From contig NZ_JAFBBO010000001.1 in the NCBI RefSeq assembly GCF_016907235.1, positions 248,001 to 312,000 on the forward strand: DNA of 64,000 nucleotides. Reading direction: 5' to 3'. Origin of the DNA: Oerskovia jenensis. Its GTDB lineage: Bacteria > Actinomycetota > Actinomycetes > Actinomycetales > Cellulomonadaceae. Shown piece after piece: positions 38,339 to 46,469 of the stretch (position 1 is the first letter of the stretch; every line of letters starts with the position of its first letter). Under the pieces are notes generated by a model that searched no databases, was not told the DNA's origin, and worked only from the letters and a program-made list of their open reading frames with translations. The translations under genes and the position numbers were made by a program.

Positions 38339-38899
38339 GTGTCGCGCACCCCCGACGAATACCGCCGTACCCAGCTCGTCGCCGGCGCGCTCGACCACCT
38401 CCAGAACACGGGCCTGAGCGGCTTCACCCTGCGATCCCTCGCCCCCCACCTCGGCACGAGCGCCCGGATGCTCGTGCACTACTTCGGGACACGGGACGCG
38501 CTCCTCGAGGCCGTCCTCGTCGAGCACCGTCGTCGCACGATCGCGGCCCTCGACGCGGTCGCGGACACCGACCCACGGGTCGTCGCGCGGTCGGCCTGGG
38601 CAGGCATGACCGACCCCGCCCACACCGGGCACCTCACGCTCATGCTCCAGGTCCTCACGACGTCCCTCGAGGAGGGGAGCCCGCACCGCGAGATCGCCCA
38701 GGACGCCGTCACGGCGTGGGTCGTGCACGTCGAGCGGCTGCTCGTCGGCACCGGACGCACGCCCGACGCCGCCCGCGTGGACGCCACGCTCCTCACGTCG
38801 GGCTTCAAGGGGCTCCTGCTGGACCGTCTCGTCACGGGGGACCTGTCGCGGACGGACGCCGCGGCCCAGCGGCTCGTCGACCTCCTGCTCGCCCCCTAG
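38339..38899 (+). CDS. TetR-family transcriptional repressor
   Basis: This 186-aa protein has an N-terminal TetR helix-turn-helix (about residues 8-55: YRRTQLVAGALDHLQNTGLSGFTLRSLAPHLGTSARMLVHYF pattern, given here only in part by name) and a helical ligand domain. GTG 38339 follows GGAGG by 6 nt. A GTG 12 codons upstream is less likely. It is divergent from the SDR gene with a shared palindromic operator, the usual layout of a self-regulated TetR repressor with one target. Confidence 0.92.
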   Translation: MSRTPDEYRRTQLVAGALDHLQNTGLSGFTLRSLAPHLGTSARMLVHYFGTRDALLEAVLVEHRRRTIAALDAVADTDPRVVARSAWAGMTDPAHTGHLTLMLQVLTTSLEEGSPHREIAQDAVTAWVVHVERLLVGTGRTPDAARVDATLLTSGFKGLLLDRLVTGDLSRTDAAAQRLVDLLLAP

Positions 38900-38982
38900 G
38901 TCCCGACGCGCCGACCGGGTCGCCGCGCGGCAGACTGGAACCACCCCCAGCCCCCAGCCCCCAGCCCCACCGAAGGCAACCG

Positions 38983-39840
38983 ATGCGCATCACGTTCCAC
39001 GGTCACTCCTGCGTCGCGATCGAGCACGCAGGAACCACGCTCACCCTCGATCCCGGGACCTTCGCGGACACCTCGGCGGCGCTCGTAGCCCCCGGGACGA
39101 TCCTCGTGACCCATGCCCACCCGGACCACCTCGACGTCGACGCCGTGAGCACGGCGCTGGCGACCGATCCGCAGCTGCGGATCGTCGGACCGGAAGCGGT
39201 GTTCGACCGACTGGGGGAGACGCCCGACGGCGAACGCCTCCGGCTGGTCGAGCCGGGTGACGTCCTGACGATCGGGTCGATCTCCGTGCTGGTCGGGGGA
39301 GGGCAGCACGCCCTCATCCACCCGGACGTGCCACGCGCCGCGAACGTGACCTATCTCGTGGCCGCGGACGGCGCCCGCGCCTACCACCCCGGGGACTCGT
39401 TCAGCCCACCCCTGACCGACGACCGCCTCGACGTGCTCCTCGCCCCGGTCTCAGCGCCCTGGATGAAGGTCGCCGAGGGCATCGACTTCGTCCGAGCGCT
39501 CGACCCGTGGACCGTGGTCCCGATCCACGACGCGATCCTGTCCCCGGCCGGGCTCGGCCTGGTGCACCGACTGTTCGGCGAGGCGCGAACCGGCGGCACC
39601 TACGACTACCGCCCGCTCGAGGTGGGCGGGCACCTCGACGTCACCCCGCACAGCCCCCAGGAGACGAACATGACCGAAGCGTCGCACCGTGATCCGGAGG
39701 CCGTCGCGCGCGAGCTCCTGCGCGAGCACCCGGAGTTCGAGGCGGTACCCGTGCTCGAGATCGACGAGACCGTCCCTCCCCGCCCCGAGGAGGAGATCGC
39801 GGACGCGGCGAGGGAACAGGAAGGTCTGCGGGGACGCTAG
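38983..39840 (+). CDS. MBL-fold metal-dependent hydrolase with C-terminal extension
   Basis: This 285-aa protein starts with a metallo-beta-lactamase fold of the UPF0173 type: MRITFHGHSCVAIE, the zinc motif THAHPDHLD (about residue 43-51), AYHPGDSF and PIHDAILS. After about 226 residues the fold ends, and a charged 56-residue helical tail beginning MTEASHRDPEAV follows in frame. That internal ATG (39670) has its own good ribosome site (AGGAG, 7 nt spacing), so the tail may also be made alone. ATG 38983 follows GAAGG. Confidence 0.88.
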   Translation: MRITFHGHSCVAIEHAGTTLTLDPGTFADTSAALVAPGTILVTHAHPDHLDVDAVSTALATDPQLRIVGPEAVFDRLGETPDGERLRLVEPGDVLTIGSISVLVGGGQHALIHPDVPRAANVTYLVAADGARAYHPGDSFSPPLTDDRLDVLLAPVSAPWMKVAEGIDFVRALDPWTVVPIHDAILSPAGLGLVHRLFGEARTGGTYDYRPLEVGGHLDVTPHSPQETNMTEASHRDPEAVARELLREHPEFEAVPVLEIDETVPPRPEEEIADAAREQEGLRGR

Positions 39841-39843
39841 CCT
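39838..39843 (+). promoter_or_regulatory. -10 of leaderless Zn-ribbon gene, overlapping a stop codon
   Basis: TAGCCT begins with the TAG stop of the MBL gene and ends 6 nt before the GTG of the next gene. Confidence 0.5.
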
Positions 39844-39849
39844 GACGTC

Positions 39850-40127
39850 GTGTCCCCTCCTGACGAGGACGTCCGCGCCGCGAGCCGCGCGTCGCGCCGG
39901 GCCCTGCGCCGAGCTCTGATGGTCGTGTGCACGTCGTGCGCCCACCCGTGGGGCGAGCACGCAGGCTCGCCCCACGAGATCGCCGACCCGACGGTCTGCG
40001 GGGAGTGCGTCTACGAGCTCGAGCACGGGTTCAGGCAGCTCCCGGCCTGCGAGCTGCCGGTCCCCGAGGCGATCGCGGGGCCGGCGACCGACCCTGCACG
40101 ACGGAGCGCAGAGCGTGGAAGGCGCCC

Positions 40128-40131
<4 letters not shown>
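39850..40131 (+). CDS. Small CxxC-CxxC (zinc-ribbon-like) protein
   Basis: This 93-aa unrecognised protein has two CxxC pairs (Cys27/30 and Cys50/53) separated by a His-rich stretch CAHPWGEHAG, which suggests a bound zinc. The third codon positions are strongly GC, supporting coding. GTG 39850 fits the leaderless spacing; ATG 39919 is an alternative. Its TAG stop shares the tetranucleotide CTAG with the stop of the convergent gene. No function can be given. Confidence 0.65.
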
Positions 40132-41381
<1,250 letters not shown>

Positions 41382-41387
41382 CTGCTC

Positions 41388-41393
41388 ACCGTA
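41388..41393 (-). promoter_or_regulatory. -10 of leaderless cls-like mRNA
   Basis: On the minus strand TACGGT is followed by 6 nt and the GTG start. Confidence 0.5.
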
Positions 41394-41462
41394 GCCGCAG
41401 CGTGTCGTGAGCACCCGGAGAAATGGGGTGACTTTGGTCGTTGCCGCCACAGTGCCCGCACG

Positions 41463-42608
41463 TCACGACCCAGGCACGGCGTTTTCTTGGGCTATGTCCG
41501 TTTCGGGGAGTCCTTCGCTGCCCATCTCCGCGGGCAGGCCGGTCGACAGGGGATGGGAGCGGATCGCGGCGGCGAGCTCACCCTCGATCCGGTCGAGGTA
41601 GACGCCCGTCGTGGCGATCGACGCGTGACCCAGGAGCTCGGCGATGACCTTGACGTCCCAGCCCTGCGCGACCAGGAGCGTGGCGGTCGTGTGGCGCAGG
41701 GCGTGGGGGGTGGCGGCCCGGCGGTACTCCTCGGGCATGCGGGCCACGCACCGGTTGAGCAGCGCGCGGATCGCCTGGGCGTCGATGCGCCGGCCCCGCC
41801 AGGTCAGCAGGAGAGCCCGGGCGGCATCGGCATCTCCCGATCTGCGCGCAAGCAGCGCGGGCCGGAGCGCGGCGAGGTACTCGTCGAGCGCCCGTGCAAG
41901 GGGTTCGGACAGGCTGACGGTGCGCACCGCGCCGCCCTTTCCCTTGATGCGCCAGCGGGTCTGGTCGGGTTCGCGGACGAAGTCGTCGACGTCCGCGCGG
42001 GCGACCTCCGAGACCCGCGGGCCCAGGATCAGCAGGAGCGCGATGATGAGCCGGTCCCGCACGGCGAGGTCGTGGTCGGGACGAGGTCGACCTGCACCGC
42101 TCGTCACGGCGGTGGGCGTGCCCTCCGTCGGCCGCGGCTTGGTGCTCGCGGTCACGAGGAGGGCCTGCGCGGCCGTCGCCGACAGCGCGGTGCGGGCGAC
42201 GCGCAGGCCGCCGCGGAGCCGGGCCGGGGGAGCGGCCCACTGCATCGGGTCGGCCTGGACCCATCCGTCGCGGGCCGCGTGCGTGAAGAACCGGGAGATC
42301 GACTGGCGGAACCTGTTGACGGTCGCGGCCGAACGTCCCGGGCCGTCGGGCTTGGTCCGCGGGTCGGTGTACCGCCCGTCCGGGGTGATCTGGTACCGCA
42401 GGAGGACGTCGTCGATGTCGGCGCCGGTGATGTCGTCGAGGACGGTCTCGGCGCCGGCGAGCGAGGAGAACTCCCGCAGGTCGCGCTCGTAGTTGCGCTG
42501 GGTCGTGGGGGAGAGGACACCACGGAGCGTCTCCGCCGAGACGGAGGAGAGGTACGTGGAGACCGCCTCGGCGACGGTGACGCGGCGAAGGCGAGGAGGG
42601 GCGACCAC
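41463..42608 (-). CDS. Tyrosine recombinase/integrase (first)
   Basis: This 381-aa recombinase has an N-terminal SAM-like core-binding domain (about 10-130) and a catalytic domain with Arg198 (LGPRVSEV), Lys222/224, His302-Arg305 (HALRHTTATLL), His328 (LGHAS) and nucleophile Tyr337. All catalytic residues are present, so it is likely active. It resembles XerC/D-like solitary recombinases more than the phage-type integrase 4 kb away. GTG 42608 follows AGGAG by 8 nt. No phage genes lie beside it. Resident XerC/XerD-type function or a remnant of an integrated element are both possible. Confidence 0.92.
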   Translation of the reverse strand: MVAPPRLRRVTVAEAVSTYLSSVSAETLRGVLSPTTQRNYERDLREFSSLAGAETVLDDITGADIDDVLLRYQITPDGRYTDPRTKPDGPGRSAATVNRFRQSISRFFTHAARDGWVQADPMQWAAPPARLRGGLRVARTALSATAAQALLVTASTKPRPTEGTPTAVTSGAGRPRPDHDLAVRDRLIIALLLILGPRVSEVARADVDDFVREPDQTRWRIKGKGGAVRTVSLSEPLARALDEYLAALRPALLARRSGDADAARALLLTWRGRRIDAQAIRALLNRCVARMPEEYRRAATPHALRHTTATLLVAQGWDVKVIAELLGHASIATTGVYLDRIEGELAAAIRSHPLSTGLPAEMGSEGLPETDIAQENAVPGS

Positions 42609-42713
42609 CGAACAGCTCCTGAGGACGGGACGAGACCGGACATCCGGAGCATAGGGGGCGCCACTGACAGGACAGGGAGCGATCGACGGTTCGTTCGCAC
42701 GGTCTCACCACGG

Positions 42714-42770
42714 TGTTGTGCTAAACACAATGGTTTGTCGTGTATGTCCCAATTGAAGGAGCGTACCGCA
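42714..42770. repeat. AT-rich stretch with dyad upstream of the recombinase
   Basis: TTGTG and CACAA (42716-42730) form an inverted repeat around CTAAA, followed by TGGTTTGTCGTGTATGTCC. This is one of the few AT-rich stretches of the window and lies about 110-150 bp upstream of the recombinase start. It may be its promoter or a recombinase binding site. Confidence 0.35.
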
Positions 42771-42808
42771 GCGTCGTGGTGTCGCGAAAGAGGTCGCGCC
42801 GCGTGTCC

Positions 42809-43141
42809 TCAGGTGCCCGACGGTGCCACGACGGCTCGCTGCTCGTCGCGCCCCGCCGAGGCCGGCGGCAGGGTGCCGGGTCCTGAGGGGGACCGGTCGA
42901 GCAGCGGGGCCAGCCACAAGCGGTAGGCCCACCAGGGCGCGCTCACGACGGCGACGACCGCCGTGAGCGAGGCCGTCAGCACCGTGACGGTGAGCACGGT
43001 CGCCAGGAGCGTCAGCACCAGGGCGCTGCGTGCCGCACGGACGACGACCGAGGCGCGCCGGTCGCGTACAGGACGTCTGGGCGAACCGAAGGATCCTGCA
43101 GGATCCACGGGTTGCGTGGCCGCGAACGGTCCTGAGCTCAT
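42809..43141 (-). CDS. Small membrane protein, unknown
   Basis: This 110-aa protein has a basic N-terminal part, one long hydrophobic region (about residues 38-70, room for one or two membrane helices) ending in WWAYRLW, and a polar Pro/Ser tail. I recognise no family. ATG 43141 has GGAG 7 nt upstream. It is transcribed toward the recombinase gene, with a 200-bp gap. A perfect AT palindrome lies about 200 bp upstream. Confidence 0.6.
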   Translation of the reverse strand: MSSGPFAATQPVDPAGSFGSPRRPVRDRRASVVVRAARSALVLTLLATVLTVTVLTASLTAVVAVVSAPWWAYRLWLAPLLDRSPSGPGTLPPASAGRDEQRAVVAPSGT

Positions 43142-43339
43142 GCTCGACTCCAGGTCTCGACGGGCGCTCCTGACTGGCGCCCTTGCGATGGAGGGAGCGC
43201 GTGACCGCCGCGCGTGATGCGGCCCCGTCGAGCCAGGGCGACTCCGGGAGGTGCGAACGCGGGCCGATCGGCGCGAGATCAGCCGCTCTCGGCGGGGCGG
43301 ATCCGGGCGAGAGGGGCGTGGCCAGATCGCCGTAATGAC

Positions 43340-43353
43340 ATAATGTACATTAT
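43340..43353. promoter_or_regulatory. Perfect AT-rich palindrome
   Basis: ATAATGTACATTAT is a perfect 14-bp palindrome in otherwise GC-rich DNA between two minus-strand genes. The ATGTACAT core resembles PadR-type operator sequences; which regulator uses it is unknown. TAATGT within it could be a minus-strand -10. Confidence 0.5.
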
Positions 43354-43415
43354 CGGCGTTGCACGGAACGGTGCGAGAGGGGTCAGGAACGGGCCGCCGC
43401 CCGAGCGGCTGCGTG

Positions 43416-43751
43416 TTAGTCGCCCGCGAACCACAGCTCCGTCGTCGGATCTGCCGCGCAGCGCGACGCGAGCTCGAGGGTCTCGTCGATGATGCGACAT
43501 GCGGCCCCGTGCGGTCCTGCGTCCGACGGACGTAGCTCGTCGATCAGCTGCTCCATCTCCGACGACGTCAGCACGAGATCTCCGTACGGGTCGATCTTCG
43601 CCAGCATCGGTCGCCCGCTCGAGGCGCACCACCGGACGAGCTCGCCGTCGTCGTCACAGGCAGCGGCCAGGGTCGTCCGTGTCCGGTGGCGCGGGCTCGT
43701 GCCGCGCTGGGAGACGGCGACCAGGAGGATGTCCAGAGGCATGGAGGCCAT
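43416..43751 (-). CDS. Hypothetical protein
   Basis: This is a soluble protein of about 111 aa, not recognised. A conserved-looking core reads RPMLAKIDPYGDLVLTSSE, followed by an acidic helical half with MEQLIDEL, and it ends ELWFAGD. ATG 43751 follows a TACCCC hexamer by 7 nt; ATG 43742 is nearly as likely. It lies in the accessory stretch between the two recombinases. No toxin, antitoxin or DNA-binding motif is apparent. Confidence 0.6.
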   Translation of the reverse strand: MASMPLDILLVAVSQRGTSPRHRTRTTLAAACDDDGELVRWCASSGRPMLAKIDPYGDLVLTSSEMEQLIDELRPSDAGPHGAACRIIDETLELASRCAADPTTELWFAGD

Positions 43752-43914
43752 CCTGCCAGGGGTACGGCGTGCGCGGGACACCCCGGGCTGCCCCCGCTCG
43801 CCACTCCCCCGGACTTGCAGCCTGTCGACAGCATCGTTGCAGGTCAGAGGGTGTTTCGGTCCCTCCGACCGGCAACGACGCTGTCGATGTGGTGCTCGCT
43901 CCTGCGCGTGCGGG

Positions 43915-44361
43915 TCAGCCCGCCGCCCGCTTCACGAGGTCCGCGATCGTCGCCTCGTTCTCCGGCGTCAGCTCCGTGAGCGCGAACGCGACGGGCCACA
44001 GGGTGCCGTCGTCGAGCTGTGCCACGTCGTTGAAACCGAACGTCGGGTAGCGCGCTCCGAACTTCTCCGCAGGCTGGAAGAAGCAGAGGATCTTGCCGTC
44101 CTTGGCCCAGCCGGGCATCCCGTACCAGGTCTTCGGCGCGAGCGAGGGTGCGTGCTCGGCGACGAGCTCATGGATCCGGGAGGCCATGGAGCGGTCGGGT
44201 TCCGAGAGCTCCGCGATCTTCTCGAGCTGGGCCTTCTCCGCCTCGGCCCGGTTCGTGGACGCCTTGAGCTCCTTGGCCCGCTCCTTCATCGCCGCGCGCT
44301 CCTCGGCCGAGAAGCCCTCGTAGGCCTTGCTGGTCGAGGTCGACTTCGTGGTGCCGGTCAT
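43915..44361 (-). CDS. DUF1801/YdhG-like protein
   Basis: This 148-aa protein has a Lys/Glu-rich helical N-terminus (about residues 1-60) and a C-terminal DUF1801-like (YdhG) domain: KTWYGMPGWAKDGKILCFFQPA, FGFNDVAQLDDGTLWPVAFAL and a final ATIADLVKRA. Relatives are sometimes annotated as iron chaperones, without clear evidence for bacteria. ATG 44361 follows GAAGGGG at good spacing. It is divergent from the patatin gene. Confidence 0.85.
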   Translation of the reverse strand: MTGTTKSTSTSKAYEGFSAEERAAMKERAKELKASTNRAEAEKAQLEKIAELSEPDRSMASRIHELVAEHAPSLAPKTWYGMPGWAKDGKILCFFQPAEKFGARYPTFGFNDVAQLDDGTLWPVAFALTELTPENEATIADLVKRAAG

Positions 44362-44587
44362 CGCAGTTCCCCTTCGTGGTGTGTCTGCCGTCGGGTTCGA
44401 CGCTACTGAGGGACGACGGCGCGCGCTTCTCCAGATCTGCTCGATCCCGCCGCCGGCACCGTGGACGTGGCGGCACCCGGCTTCCCGGGGACTCCGTGCC
44501 GAGCGGGTCGACCACGCCGCGGACGTGACGCCGACGCGCTGCGATCGGCGAAAACCCCTCTTCCCCTGCCCACGGGTCGTGCTAGCG

Positions 44588-44602
44588 TCACGATGATCGT
44601 GA
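44588..44602. promoter_or_regulatory. Operator-like palindrome at the patatin promoter
   Basis: TCACGAT-G-ATCGTGA is a perfect 7+1+7 dyad starting on the last base of the -10 hexamer, the place where a repressor would block RNA polymerase. Confidence 0.6.
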
Positions 44603-44623
44603 ACCGTCGAGGAGGTGAGACCC

Positions 44624-44683
44624 GTGAACGCAGCATCAGTACCGGGTGCTCCCCCGCAGCCCACGATCGCGCGACGGCGCTAG
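44624..44683 (+). CDS. Upstream leader peptide, 19 aa
   Basis: GTG 44624 is preceded by GGAGGTGA at 5 nt, one of the best ribosome sites of the window, and opens a 19-residue peptide MNAASVPGAPPQPTIARRR ending in TAG. It is Pro-rich in the middle (PGAPPQP) and ends in three Arg codons (CGA CGG CGC). It is out of frame with the patatin gene 46 nt downstream. Its stop codon lies at the 5' edge of the stem that hides the patatin ribosome site. Confidence 0.5.
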   Translation: MNAASVPGAPPQPTIARRR

Positions 44684-44726
44684 TCGCCACCGGGAGCGCT
44701 CGCCAGACACTTCGCGAAAGGCGACT
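44682..44726 (+). promoter_or_regulatory. Stem sequestering the patatin ribosome-binding site
   Basis: AGTCGCC (44682-44688, sharing AG with the upstream ORF stop) is perfectly complementary to GGCGACT (44720-44726), which contains part of the AAAGGCG ribosome site before ATG 44730. A competing short pairing of GGCG (44676-44679) with CGCC (44685-44688) is also possible, which gives two alternative folds. Confidence 0.5.
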
Positions 44727-44729
44727 CCC

Positions 44730-45680
44730 ATGCACACCTCACCTTCGTCCCCCTCGCACGTCCCCGCATCGACCGACCACGGCCTGCAGGGACGCCCTGC
44801 CGGCGGCCGGGCCGTGGTCCTCGGCGGCGGCGGTTCGACCGGCAACGCGTGGCTGATCGGCGTCGTCGCCGGGCTCCTCGAGGGCGGTGTGGACGTGACG
44901 GCCCCTGGCCTGACCGTCGGCACCTCGGCCGGATCGACCGCCGCGGGCCAGCTCGCGGGCGCGTCCCCGGCCGACCTGCTGTCCTCCATCCTTGCCACCC
45001 CTCGTCCAGAGCGACGAGCCCCGGCAGGAAGCGCCCGTGAGCACGCCTCGAACAAGCCGGTCGTCGACCACCTGGAACGGATGCGCGCCCTCATCACCTC
45101 GGCCCACGACCCGGCTGACCTGCGCAGACGCGTAGGGGCCGCAGCGCTCGAGCGGGGGGCGGCGTCGGACGGTTCCTGGCAGGAAAGGTGGCGAGCAACG
45201 GTGGCATCGCGACTTCCCGGGCCGGGCTGGCCGGAGCGGAGGATCCTGCTCACGGCCGTCGATGCCGCTACCGGCGACCCGGTGGTCTTCGACCGCGACA
45301 GCGGGGTGGACCTGGTGGACGCCGTCGCGGCGAGCTGTTCGAGCGGGCTCCCCTACGAGATCGCGGGTCGCCGGTACCTCGACGGAGGTTTCCGGCGCAA
45401 CGAGAACGCCGACCTGGCGGCCGGGTACGAGCGGGTGCTGGTGCTGTCGCCGTTCGGCGGCCGCTCGCTCACGCCGCCGGCGTGGGGCCTGCAGCTCGCG
45501 GCGCAGGTCGACGACCTGCGCGCGCACGGCAGCACGGTCGAGACGATCTTCCCGGACTCCGGCTCCGAGCACCTGTTCGGGGCCGACGCGATGGACGTGT
45601 CCCTGCGCCCGGCGGCCGCTCGAGCAGGACACGCGCGCGGCGTGGCCTGGGCCGAGCGGCTGGTCGCGTTCCGACACTGA
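44730..45680 (+). CDS. Patatin-like phospholipase family protein
   Basis: This 316-aa protein has the patatin features: an oxyanion-hole glycine run GGGGSTGNAW (about residue 33-42), nucleophile elbow GTSAG (Ser about 69) and the DGG of YLDGGFRRNENADL (Asp about 220). No signal peptide is seen, so it is cytosolic or membrane-associated. The substrate, probably a lipid ester, is unknown. ATG 44730 follows GAAAGGCGA. The gene has an elaborate leader with an upstream ORF. Confidence 0.92.
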   Translation: MHTSPSSPSHVPASTDHGLQGRPAGGRAVVLGGGGSTGNAWLIGVVAGLLEGGVDVTAPGLTVGTSAGSTAAGQLAGASPADLLSSILATPRPERRAPAGSAREHASNKPVVDHLERMRALITSAHDPADLRRRVGAAALERGAASDGSWQERWRATVASRLPGPGWPERRILLTAVDAATGDPVVFDRDSGVDLVDAVAASCSSGLPYEIAGRRYLDGGFRRNENADLAAGYERVLVLSPFGGRSLTPPAWGLQLAAQVDDLRAHGSTVETIFPDSGSEHLFGADAMDVSLRPAAARAGHARGVAWAERLVAFRH

Positions 45681-45696
45681 GGCCCGAGGTCTCGGC

Positions 45697-45741
45697 GACG
45701 CCGTGGGCGGCAGCGGTGTCCGCGCTGCCGCCCACGGCGTC
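45697..45741. terminator. 18-bp hairpin between patatin and DUF1905 genes
   Basis: Perfect 18-bp arms with a 9-nt loop lie between two converging genes, so it probably ends both. Confidence 0.7.
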
Positions 45742-45770
45742 CGAGGTGGCCGAGGACCTCGCCCGGGACG

Positions 45771-46058
45771 TCAGGTGAGGCGTTCGGACAGGTGGACGAG
45801 GACGGTGTCCCCGATGTCCTTCCCCAGCTTCTTGCGCAGCTTCGCGCTGATCGAGAGCATGTGACCGCCGGACCCGGTGGGCATCAGCCCGGCCGTCAGG
45901 GCCTCGCCGTCCACCGTCGAGACCACCCGTACGGCCTTGCCTGTTCCCAACAGGTCCACCGAGTCGGGGATCTCGACGCACGACCACACCTCGCCGCGCA
46001 CCGCCACCCCGATCGGACCGGAGAAGGAAACGTCCATCGGACCTGGACTCGTGCTCAC
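45771..46058 (-). CDS. DUF1905-like small protein
   Basis: This 95-aa beta-rich protein resembles DUF1905: SFSGPIGVAVRGEVWSCVEIPD, VDGEALTAGLMPTGSGGHMLSISAKLRKKLGKDIGDTVLVHL. Such domains are small and occur next to YdeI/OmpD-associated-like domains; the function is unknown. GTG 46058 has a GGGGG stretch upstream; ATG 46037 is an alternative. With the DUF1801 protein nearby, two domain families that often share proteins or operons sit either side of the patatin gene. Confidence 0.75.
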   Translation of the reverse strand: MSTSPGPMDVSFSGPIGVAVRGEVWSCVEIPDSVDLLGTGKAVRVVSTVDGEALTAGLMPTGSGGHMLSISAKLRKKLGKDIGDTVLVHLSERLT

Positions 46059-46212
46059 TGTGCCCCCGTCGTCGATCGTCGGCGCCGCTCCGAGCGGTCG
46101 CCCTGAGTGGCCGACTCTATCGAGGGGCGCCGACGGTCGCTCGACCTGCGTCGCGCCGTGGGCGCTCGTCGCGGTGCGGCGGGAGGGTCCGTGATTCCGG
46201 GGACGCAGGGCA

Positions 46213-46236
46213 AAGTATCTTGATCACGAGAGACTT
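46213..46236. other. AT-rich dyad, possible integrase core site
   Basis: AAGTATCT and AGAGACTT are inverted 8-bp arms (7 of 8 match) around an 8-bp spacer TGATCACG. Arm and spacer sizes resemble tyrosine-integrase core sites, and it lies 234 bp from the 3' end of an integrase gene. This is speculative without the partner site. Confidence 0.25.
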
Positions 46237-46347
46237 CCCCAGGAAGCCCTGAGAGCGTCGGCACGTTCCGCGCACCTGTCGCTCCACGCGGACCTCGCGC
46301 GACGAGCGAGGTGGGGAGTCAGTGTCCGTTTCGTTCCCGGCCGCGCC

Positions 46348-46378
46348 CTGCCCCGTGAGTTCTAGACCCACGGGGCAG
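46348..46378 (-). terminator. Hairpin after the second integrase
   Basis: CTGCCCCGTG and CACGGGGCAG are perfect 10-bp arms with an 11-nt loop, about 90 nt beyond the integrase stop. Confidence 0.45.
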
Positions 46379-46469
46379 AGGTCGCCACTCCCCCATCAAC
46401 TGTTGCCACATCAGGGATTCACGACGCTCTCCCCTGCTTCGGAAAGACCCCGTGGGCACACCCTGGGCA

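Larger units (their letters stand above)
44362..44729 (+). promoter_or_regulatory. 368-bp leader region of the patatin gene
   Basis: Read on the plus strand it contains, in order, TAGCGT as -10 (44583-44588), the perfect palindrome TCACGATGATCGTGA (44588-44602) at the predicted transcription start, a ribosome site GGAGGTGA (44611-44618), a 19-codon upstream ORF (44624-44683) and a stem joining the upstream ORF stop to the patatin ribosome site (44682-44726). The -35 is poor. The first 200 bp hold nothing recognised. Confidence 0.6.
46059..46469. other. 411-bp intergenic region next to the second integrase
   Basis: No gene is apparent. It holds an imperfect AT-rich dyad (46213-46236) and a 10-bp hairpin (46348-46378). 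No tRNA gene or tRNA 3' end, the usual attachment site of such integrases, was found. Confidence 0.6.

Noticed and set aside
41388-41450. Longer start for the cls-like protein
   Set aside because: Third positions lose GC upstream of 41381, and a -10 hexamer with correct spacing precedes the GTG at 41381.
46059-46469. tRNA gene or tRNA end as integrase target
   Set aside because: No cloverleaf, T-loop sequence or CCA-like end was found on either strand.
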